NCBI GenBank assembly: GCA_037974335.1
Contig: CM075760.1
Coordinates: forward strand, 37,395,609 to 37,459,608
From: Prionace glauca
Taxonomy: Eukaryota > Chordata > Chondrichthyes > Carcharhiniformes > Carcharhinidae
Reading direction: 5' to 3'
Length of the DNA: 64,000 bases
Part shown: in pieces, positions 1 through 8,600 of the stretch
Position numbering within the stretch: the first letter of the stretch is position 1
Layout of the letters: each line of letters opens with the position of its first letter
The notes under the pieces: generated by a model
Databases searched by the model: none
What the model was told of the DNA's origin: nothing
The model's input: only the letters and a program-made list of their open reading frames with translations
Translations under genes and position numbers: made by a program

Positions 1-24
1 GATGTCAGATAAGTTAGAATGGTG

Positions 25-150
25 TGTGGTTGGAGGAACTCGGAGATGATGCTGTTTATATCCATTTGCTATCTTGGTCCTTCTAGTGGAGTTGAGGGTT
101 TGTGAGATTCTGTCAAAGTTCTTGTCAAGTTGTAGATGTATAAAATCCCT
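25..150 (-). mobile_element. decayed LINE 3' fragment (reverse-transcriptase C-terminal region)
   Basis: The plus-strand text is a heavily diverged version of the same antisense LINE sequence seen at 2,225-2,545 (shared words such as 'cttggtccttctag' and 'tgtagatg' in the same order). It would be the last part of a LINE reverse-transcriptase frame read on the minus strand. Decay is strong, so the ends are approximate. Confidence 0.4.
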
Positions 151-194
151 TGCCTTCACTACCGGCTACTCCTACATCTCTCTGTCTCCTCCCA

Positions 195-300
195 AAGTCT
201 TGCATAGACCCAGACTGTGTGGCAGGTTTCATTCCCTGAAGGACATCAGTGAACCAGTTGGGTTTGTATGACAATCCAGCAGCTTTCTTGGTTACCCTTT
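195..300 (+). repeat. interspersed repeat piece, also near 18.8 kb
   Basis: A stretch with 'gacccagactgtgtggcagg' and 'caatccag' is matched by 18,796-18,890 in the same order. Both lie upstream of zinc-finger exons, so this may be an old dispersed repeat carried along when the zinc-finger genes duplicated. Family not identified. Confidence 0.45.
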
Positions 301-639
301 CCTCATGACAACTCCACAAATTACCAGATTTATTCAGTTCAATTTCACAACCTGCCTTTGTGTTTTTGTGTGTTCTTTTTCACTTAATTTTTTTAAATTT
401 TAAATCAATTTCCCAGGGGTTTACAGGAAGAAAATCTGGAGTCAAGCAACTGAAACAAAACATGATATCAGAATCTGATGAGGCGGCCATTTATTGTAAC
501 TGAATATCACTGTATTTTGAAATTGGAAGAAAATAGCACCATTCACAGTGGAGAGAAACTGTACACGTGTTCTGTTTGTGGACAAGACTTCAACCAATCA
601 TCTGGCCTTTAGGAACATAATTGCAGTCACAACAGGGAG

Positions 640-1485
640 ATGGCATGGAAGTGTGAGGATTGTGGGAAGGAATTCAATTACCCATCCCTGCTGGAAACTC
701 ATCGACGCAGTCACACTGGTGAGAGGCCATTCACCTGCTCCCAGTGTGGGAAGGGATTCACTCAGTTATCCAGCTTAAATATACATCAGAGGACTCATGC
801 TGAGGAGAGACCGTTCACCTGCTCCCAATGTGGGAAAGGATTCAATCAGTCATCTAATCTAGCAATACACCAGCGAGTTCACACTGGGGAGAAACCGTTC
901 ACCTGCTCTGAATGTGGGAAGGGATTTTCTCACTCATCCACTCTGCTGATACACCAGCGAGCTCACACTCAGGAGAGGCCATTCACTTGCTCCCAGTGTG
1001 GGAAGGGCTTTGCTGACTCATCTACTTTGTTGAAACACCAGCGAGTTCACACTGGGGAGAGGCCATTCACCTGCTCTGTGTGTGGAAAGGGATTTGCTCA
1101 GTCAGCCACCTTGTTCACACACCAGCAAATTCACACTGAAGAGAAGCCATTCACCTGCTCTGTGTGTGGGAAAGGATTCAGTCGGTCATCAACTCTGCTG
1201 ACACACCAGCGAGTTCACACTGGAGAGAAACCATTCATCTGCTCTGTGTGTGGGAAAAGATTCAATCACTCATCCAACCTAGCAATACACCAGCGAATTC
1301 ACACAGAGGATAGGCCATTCATCTGTTCTGTGTGTGAGAAGGGATTCAATCAGTCATCTAAACTAGCAATACATCAGCGGCTTCACACTGGAGAGAGGCC
1401 GTTCACCTGCTTGCAGTGTGGGAAGGGATACGTTACTTCATCGAATCTTCTGACACACCAGCGAATTCACAACCAGCTATTGTGA
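640..1485 (+). CDS. C2H2 zinc-finger protein, ten fingers, leading finger lost
   Basis: An open frame of 281 residues holds ten consecutive C2H2 fingers (C-x2-C-x12-H-x3-H) joined by TGERPF/TGEKPF-type linkers, ending HNQLL. Such Krueppel-type arrays bind DNA in the nucleus; no KRAB or SCAN domain is visible. The paralogue at 19,105 begins with MEEEN and a degenerate first finger. Here the matching codon near 523 is TTG instead of ATG, and the first finger (about 556-630) is cut by an in-frame TAG at 610-612. Translation would have to start at the ATG at 640, just before finger 1 of the remaining array. The upstream text ('caatttcccag' near 405-415) looks like the splice acceptor shared by the family. 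It could be a working shortened gene or a recent pseudogene. Finger variation sits mostly at helix positions (QLSSLN, NQSSNLA, SHSSTLL and so on), as expected for the family. Confidence 0.8.
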   Translation: MAWKCEDCGKEFNYPSLLETHRRSHTGERPFTCSQCGKGFTQLSSLNIHQRTHAEERPFTCSQCGKGFNQSSNLAIHQRVHTGEKPFTCSECGKGFSHSSTLLIHQRAHTQERPFTCSQCGKGFADSSTLLKHQRVHTGERPFTCSVCGKGFAQSATLFTHQQIHTEEKPFTCSVCGKGFSRSSTLLTHQRVHTGEKPFICSVCGKRFNHSSNLAIHQRIHTEDRPFICSVCEKGFNQSSKLAIHQRLHTGERPFTCLQCGKGYVTSSNLLTHQRIHNQLL

Positions 1486-1990
1486 TTGAATTTCAAATTA
1501 GGGAGAAACCATGAGAATGTGCAGACTGAGGGGAGAGTTTCAGTTACTGTCAGAGCTGCAAGTACACTGGGGACTGCTTGAAGATCGAGGGTTTCTACAA
1601 GCTGCTCTAAGACTTGTCTTCTCTCTGAAAGCTTCAGGACAGTCTATACTCCTTTTAGCAAGTATATTTATGGTTTTTAACTGTAATCGAAGTGGGAGCT
1701 ACATCTGAGGAATTGCATATTGTTGCATATTGCAACTGAAATTATGCTAAGGTAGAAATTAAAGTTGTCTCCTTTCACTTTTAAATATTGTTCAACTGTC
1801 ATTAGTTAAGCTGCTTCATGTTTTGGAATTATATTTTTCGAGAGTGGACCTGGTTGATGAAAATTTCTGTTCATCAATTTCAATGACAATGTTACAATTC
1901 ATAATTTAACACATGACACAATCTCAGGTTAGACTCTGAACATGTGCAGTACAAATAGTGGAACGTGCTGATCAGAAATTATATTGAATT
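1486..1990 (+). other. 3' UTR and flank of the zinc-finger gene
   Basis: No coding signal. An ATTAAA poly(A)-like signal lies near 1,757, a plausible end for the upstream zinc-finger transcript. Beyond it I see only AT-rich unique-looking sequence. Confidence 0.35.
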
Positions 1991-1997
1991 ATAGAGA

Positions 1998-2215
1998 ATA
2001 TCCAGTCTGGAAGGAGACTGCTTGGTTTAACTAGTCTGTGCTGATTCTATATTTCACACAAGACAACTCCCATTCCATCTCCCTCATTTCAGCCTTTCAG
2101 CTCATCTTTCTAATTTCCTTTCCCTCATGTACTCATCACGTTTTGTTTTTAAACTATAAGAATGAGTTGTCCAGCTAGTTCCTGTGGCACTGAATTTCAC
2201 ATTGTAATCAATCTC
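1998..2215 (-). mobile_element. decayed CR1-type LINE 3' fragment
   Basis: The plus strand reads as a diverged antisense CR1 3' region ('ccctcatgtactcatc', then a 'gcactgaatttcac' block where other copies have a 'gcgagttccac' block). It is cut off by the different LINE fragment at 2,225. Confidence 0.4.
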
Positions 2216-2224
2216 TGAGTATAG

Positions 2225-2545
2225 ATGGTGAGTGACTTGGAGGGGAACGTGCAGGCGATGATGTTCCTATGCATTTCCTGCCCTTGTCCAAGCTGCTAGA
2301 GGTTGCGGGTTTGCAAGATGCTGTCAAAGAAGCCTTGCTGAGTGCTTGCACTGCATCTTGTAGGTGGTACACACAGCTGCCATGTGAGTCAGTGTTGGAG
2401 CTTGTAGAAGGATTGCCAATCTGGCTGCTCTGTCTTGAATGGTGTTGAGCTTCCTAAGTTGTTGGAGCTGTACTAATTCAGAAAATTGGAGCTTATTCAA
2501 TTGGACACAAGAGTGACTGCCTTGTAGATGCTGGACTTTGGGGAG
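2225..2545 (-). mobile_element. LINE fragment, C-terminal end of reverse transcriptase
   Basis: Read on the minus strand, this is the last section of a non-LTR reverse-transcriptase frame common in elasmobranchs: the region after the catalytic core, ending at the ORF end. Marker words on the plus strand are 'gaagccttgctgag' and 'gcatcttgtaggtggtac'. It is 5' truncated and carries many substitutions. Confidence 0.6.
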
Positions 2546-2549
2546 AAGG

Positions 2550-3320
2550 GTTAAACAGATCTTTTAAAGAAAAATTTACATGATCTGGCCCAGACACCAT
2601 AAGGAGATGGAAATGGGATGTGTTATGATTCTCAACTGAAATCCTACCCAACTGAAAAGGTGAACACTGAAGACTCAAACACAGAGGGAGGGATGTCTGT
2701 TCGTGTTCTTCAGCAGTGGGGGGAATCACGATTGTGCTGGAAGAACAGGAGCGATGGTGAAATGAGTCAGCAAATAGAGAATGATTATATTTCCACCAGC
2801 TCAGGTTACTGAAGCCTGAATATTTTGGGAGAGAAAAGGTGAGAGTGTTGCAGAGTTTAAAGTGGAACAGGAGAGCTTTAAGCTGGTGGAGTCAGTGAAA
2901 TCTGACTCTCGTGTTTGTCTGCTGTCATTTCACAGAGGCCCCGTTTCGCTGAAACTCTTTATTTCCACAGCTACAGAATCAGTGAAAAGACATTGCACAT
3001 TCTTCACAGCAGCGTCAAACTCACACTGATTGTTTCTCCACTCACCTCGAGGTTATCAATTTGCCTCCAGCCTTCTCGATCCACTCCTGGCATCGGGTGC
3101 AAGCTCAGAATGGTTGGGGGTGGGTGGGAGGGATGGATTATTGACACCTCTCTCCCACCCTTCCCACAAACACACACAGAGGAACAACTCAAACACAATC
3201 ATTAAATGAAGTGAAAGCAGACAACACATTCACACAAACATGTATGTGCTTGCACACAGGTGCACATGAACTGAAACGTGTGTGCACCCACACAGACATG
3301 CACCCACAGATGTAAGCATG
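2550..3320. other. no gene seen; unique-looking spacer
   Basis: Short open frames only. A CA-rich stretch of weak tandem character (acacacaga, then gcacacaggtgcacatg) spans about 3,165-3,310. No RNA gene or recognised transposon was found. Confidence 0.4.
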
Positions 3321-3324
3321 CATC

Positions 3325-3608
3325 TATAAAATAGTAGAATCCTATAGCGCAAGAAAGACCACTCAGCTCTTTGAGTCTGCACTGACTGTCTGAGCATCTT
3401 ACCCAGGCCCCCTCACCCATCCGACTCCCGTAACCCAATATATTTACCCCACTAATTACCCCAATCTACGTATTTTGTGACATTAAGTGGCAATTTAGCA
3501 TAGCAAATCCACCTGAACAGCACGCTTTGGGAGTTCGGGTACTCCACTTTCCTCCCAGAGGAAACTCATGCGGACACGGGGAGAAGGTGCAAACTCCACA
3601 CAGACACA
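3325..3608 (-). mobile_element. tRNA-derived SINE (family A), minus strand
   Basis: Matches the reverse complement of the SINE at 61,744-62,083 along most of its length: the plus strand has 'gaggaaactcatgcggacac' and 'gggagaaggtgcaaactcc' for the conserved core, and 'cccactaattacccc' for the 3' part. It lies directly head to head with the plus-strand copy that follows. Confidence 0.75.
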
Positions 3609-3905
3609 GGGGAGACTGGTGGTTAGCACTGTTGCCTCACAGCACCAGGTACTCGGTTCAAATCTGGCTTCAGGTGACTGCGCATTCTTCCCATGTCTGT
3701 GTGGGTTTCCTCCAGGTGCTCTGGTTTCCTCCCAGAGTCCGAAGACATGCAGGTTAGGTGGATTGACCAGACTCAATTGCCTTAGTGTCAGGGAGATTAG
3801 CAGGGTAAATATGTGGGGTTACAGGATAGGACATGGGTGGGATTTTTGTTGGTGTAGGCCAGATGGGCTGAATGGCCATTCTACTCTGTAGGGCTTCTAG
3901 GATTT
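3609..3905 (+). mobile_element. tRNA-derived SINE (family A), plus strand
   Basis: Begins with a tRNA-like head (A-box 'tggttagcactg', B-box-like 'ggttcaaatct') followed by the family core (gtgtgggtttcctcc, gcaggttaggtgg) and a 3' part (gattagcagggtaaatatg) ending in a TAGGGCTTCTAGGATTT-like tail. Confidence 0.8.
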
Positions 3906-4142
3906 ATCCACTACTGGATGGACAGAAGGAGAGCTCCTGCTGGTTTTCGAGGGCCAGTCCTTCAAACAGCCTAACATTTGGTGGTTACCCAACAGTTTGT
4001 GGAATTTGCTGAATTTCCCAGGTGAACAGCAGTGATTGTGTTTCGGAAACAGGAAGTTGCCATGTTGATTCAGAGCGCTTTGGGACAGCCCGAAAGGGCA
4101 GAGGAGCTAGACCATTCCTCCCTTTCGATTGGTCACTCTCGT

Positions 4143-4565
4143 ATCATAATAACATAAGAAATAGGAGCAGGAGTAGGCCATCTGGCCCTTCGAGCCTGCC
4201 CCGCCATTCAATAAGATCATGGCTGATCTGTCGTGGCTCAGCTCCACCTTCCCGCCCTCTCCCCATAACCCTTAATCCCTTCTCTTATCAAAAACCCATC
4301 AACCCGTTTCTTAAAAATATTTAGCGAGGCAGCCTCCACCACTTCAACGGGCAGAGAATTCCAGAGATTCACCACCCTTTGATTGAAGAAGTTCCTCCTC
4401 AACTCTGTTCTAAACCGCCTCCCCTTTACCTTGAGGCTGTGCCCCCTAGTCCTACTGTCTTTTTTGAGCGGGAAGAGTCTCTCCACCTCTATCCTATCCA
4501 TCCCATTCATCATCTTATACGTCTCAATGAGATCTCCCCTCATTCTTCTAAACTCTAACGAGTAC
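4143..4565 (-). mobile_element. CR1-type LINE, 5'-truncated copy 1 of a tandem pair
   Basis: On the minus strand it encodes the end of the CR1 reverse transcriptase (motifs [33 protein letters not shown]) and a 3' UTR ending in TTCTTATGTT octamers. The 5' end is truncated at the sequence for 'YSLEF'. Compare the longer neighbour that follows. Confidence 0.9.
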
Positions 4566-5092
4566 ATAAGAAACATAAGAAATAGGAGCAGGAGTAGGCC
4601 ATCTGGCCCTTCGAGCCTGCCCCGCCATTCAATAAGATCATGGCTGATCTGTCGTGACTCAGCTCCACCTTCCCGCCCTCTCCCCATAACCCTTAATCCC
4701 CTCTCTTATCAAAAACCCATCAACCCGTTTCTTAAAAATATTTAGCGAGGCAGCCTCCACCACTTCAACGGGCAGAGAATTCCAGAGATTCACCACCCTT
4801 TGAGTGAAGAAGTTCCTCCTCAACTCTGTTCTAAACCGCCCCCCCTTTATCTTGAGGCTGTGCCCCCTAGTCCTACTGTCTTTTTTGAGCGGGAAGAGTC
4901 TCTCCACCTCTATCCTATCCATCCCATTCATCATCTTATACGTCTCAATGAGATCTCCCCTCATTCTTCTAAACTCTAACGAGTACAAGCCTAGTTTATT
5001 CAGCCTCTCCTCACAGCTCAATCCCCTCAACTCCGGTATCAGCCTAGTAAACCTCCTCTGCACTCCCCGCAGTCCCTGCCGTTCTGTGGGAA
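4566..5092 (-). mobile_element. CR1-type LINE, copy 2 of a tandem pair
   Basis: Same subfamily and orientation as the adjoining copy and nearly identical to it, but extends further 5' (to [15 protein letters not shown]). The 3' terminal octamers (cataagaa on the plus strand) mark its end at 4,566. Confidence 0.9.
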
Positions 5093-5578
5093 GAGATGAT
5101 GACTGCCATGTGCACAGTAAGATCCCATAAGGTACGAACGAGACAACGCATGGTCTGGGAACCTAATTTCAGAGACGGTTTAAGGGACTCCTGGGAGAAC
5201 CTGTTACAGCACACTTGATTCTCAGGGAAGTGTTTCAGGAAAGTGTGACCTCCTGACCCAGAATGACTGATCCAGGAACCTCCAGTCCGACTGTCAACCC
5301 CAACAGCTCCCTCAGCCGAGGATCAGCAAAGGGGGTCAACATAATAAACAACTGAATGCCCAGTGAAAAAATACACACTCCCTGCTGTCAATATCTCCAG
5401 CCATTCCGACATCGGTCACAGGCACATGGGGCAGGTGTCTGTCTGTGTGTGTGTGAGGGGCCAGTGATGGGAGGGCATGTTACCTACAGAAAGCCTGGTC
5501 CCAGGTGAGTCAGATGGCAGCAGGTATCGATCGTCCTTGGGCCGTGTCTCAGTGAGCGATAGGAGGACAGTGGGATCA

Positions 5579-5614
5579 TCACAGGACCAGGCCCCCGCCC
5601 ATGTACTCCACTCT
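5579..5614 (-). CDS. EMC4: EMC4 exon 5 (last coding exon)
   Basis: After the acceptor 'cacacag' the frame reads [11 protein letters not shown] then TGA. Human EMC4 ends with a similar GGGLLL tail. Phase 0 entry from exon 4. Confidence 0.85.
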   Translation of the reverse strand, partial: RVEYMGGGLVL

Positions 5615-8600
5615 CTGTGTGAAAGGAGAAGATAGCTTCTGTTGAGCCTGCTCCACAATTCATCATCAACTTCATCTCCACTTTCCCCACACTCCTCCCC
5701 ATTCCTCAATTTCCAAAGATTTCCCCTCTTTCCTCACAATCTCCCCACTATCCCTCAATTCTCAAAGATATTCCCATTTTCCCGCACACTTCCCCCATCC
5801 CTCAATTCCCAGACATCTCCACTTTCTCTGCACTCCTCCCCCATCACTCAAATTTATTTTTCTTCATTCGTGGGATATGGGCATCTCTGGCTGGCGAGCA
5901 TTTATTGCCCATCCCTAGTTGCCTGAGGCCAGTTCAGAATCAACCACATTGTTGTGGCTCTGGAGTCACACGTACGTCACACCAGGTAAGGGTGGCAGAT
6001 TTCCTGTGGTTGACTCTCAACTGCTCTCCAAGGGCAATGAGGGATGGGCAATAAATATGTCCCATGAATGAATAAAAAAAATTGGGTCCAGTCCACACAA
6101 CCCCTCAAGCTCCACAGCCCTGAATGGTTTCCTCTTCCTATTTTCCTGGCTCCCCCTCACAGACCGAGTGTGGATCTCACCTTGGGTGGCTGGATGAATG
6201 CCAGCCAGTCAGAGGCATGTGTGGGCAGCAGCCCCATCGCCTGGCACTTGTAGATGGCCAGAGCCAACCCCAGCAGGTTGCCGATGAAATAGACCAGAGG
6301 CTGCAGCCAATGCTGACTCGAATTCCCCAGGACCCTAAAGACTGAGAGCAAGAATGGAAAAGTAGGAAGTTCAGGAACAGGTCAGAGACTGAGAAATGTT
6401 CAGAGAGAATCGGGGAATCATTGTCCTTAAATCACAGAGTCAGCATGTAGGCACAGCAGGAAATTAGGATGCACATGGTCTGTTAGCCTTTATTCCCCAG
6501 AGATGGAGTTTCAGAATGAGGAAATCTTTGTGCAATTGTATCGAGTTTTGGTGGAACCACACTTGGAACACTCAGCAGAGTTTGGGTCCTCTTATCCAGA
6601 AAATTGTCCAGAAGGAGAGTAACAAGGGTTCACTAGACTGTTTCCTGGGATATCTGGACTGTCAACGAGGAGGGATTGAGCAGAATGGCCCTTTACTCTC
6701 TGATCTGATAGTAACCTCAAACCTTCATCCCACTGACTCCCAATTACCTATCACTGACCTCCCCCCCCCACCCCAACATACCAAAAATCTAACCACCTCT
6801 GCCTTAAAATTATCAAAGATTCTGCTTTCACCACCTTTTCAGGAAGAGAATTCCAAAGACTTATGACACTCAGGAAAAAAAAATTCTCCTCATCCCTACT
6901 TTAATTGGGTGATCCTTTAATTTTAAACAGTGATGCCGAGTTCTAGATTATCCCACAAGAGGAAACATCTTCTTTACCTCATCCTGTCAAGGCCCCACAG
7001 GCTCAAGTCGCCACTTATTCTTTTTAGTTCCAGCAGATAGATGCTTAGCCTGTCCAACTTTTCTTCGTAACACAGCTCATCCATTTCGGGTGCTGGTCTG
7101 GTAAACCTTTCCTGAACTGTCTCCAGCATACTTACACCCTTCCTTAATCAAGGAGATAAACACTGTACACAGTACTCAGATGTGGTCTCACTAGTGACCT
7201 GTACAACTGAAGCAGAACCTCCCTAATTCTGTTTCAATTCCATTCAGAATGAATGATAACATTCCATTTTACTAATTACTTGCTGTACCTGCATATTAGC
7301 CTTTTGTGATTTATGTAATAAAACACCCAGAATGCCTCTGAATCTCTGAGCTCTGCAATCTCTCACTGTTTAGACAAAATGCTTATTTTTCATTCTTCCT
7401 GCCGAAATGGTCAATTTCCTATTTGCCCACATTCGATCCAATTACCAGATATTTGTCCACTCACTTAACCTTTCTGGCTTTTTGAACCCGCCCTCATATG
7501 TCCTTGTCACAACTTATTTTCCCACTTATGTTTGTGTCATCGGCAAATTTGCCAACCATCCCTTCATCCAGTTATTTCTATAAATTTTTGATTCCTTGCC
7601 ACAAATTTGATTCTCTGTCCACTATTTGGTTTTAAATGTTTTCCCCAGTGCTGGTGTCAGTGCCCCATGAATCAGAATCCACCTCCCACACCAATCTTTG
7701 AATCATGCATTCAACTCTCTGATCTGATTTGTCCTAAGTCAATTAGCAAGTGGTTCAGGTAATAATCCAGATTATGAACTTTGAGATCCTGCTTCTTAAT
7801 TTGGTACCTAGGTCCTCATACTACCATGCAAAACCTCCTTCTTTGTCCTGCCTATGTCACTGGTAGCTACATGGACCACAATGACTGGGTCCTCCCCCTG
7901 TGCAGCTGCTTTTGAGCTGTAGATCCGATACAATACTGTAAGTTCCTCTTCAGCCCTGAGCAGATGTCCTGAACCCTGGCAGAAGGCAAGTAACACAGCC
8001 ATCTAAACTCATGCTCTTTGCTGCAGAGAGCAGCGTGAATCCTTCTGACTAAACCATCCCATATTACCGCTATATTTCTTTTTTTCTCAAAGAACAAAGA
8101 ACAACACAGCACGGGAAACAGGCCCTTCGGCCCAACGAGCCCGCGCCGCCGTCCCATTGTCTCAGTGACCTATTCATGATTTTAGTCTACGCCTAATGTG
8201 CGAGGATCAGGGAGGTCCAATATAGGGACAATTTGTTACCCAATCAATCAGACTAAAAGCACATTTTTGGGATGTGGGAGGAAACCGCAGCACCCGGAGG
8301 AAACCCACGCAACCACAGGGAGAACGCGCAAACTCCCACAGACACAGGCCCAAATCCATGTGTCCGCACAGCAACAGGGATAGTCTCTGAGCTGTCATGT
8401 TGCCCTTGAGATGGTCCAGTTTAAGTTTTCTCCTCTAACTTGAATGGCTTCCAGGACCATGGTGCCAAGGTCAGTTTGCTCATCCACTCTGCAGCCCAAA
8501 CGAGCTGAAAAAATCTCAAACCAGTTGGACAATCCTGAAGGCTAAGATTCCTACCCTCTGAATCCCCTTACCTGCCTCTCTCTCAGTCAATCTCCTGTCC

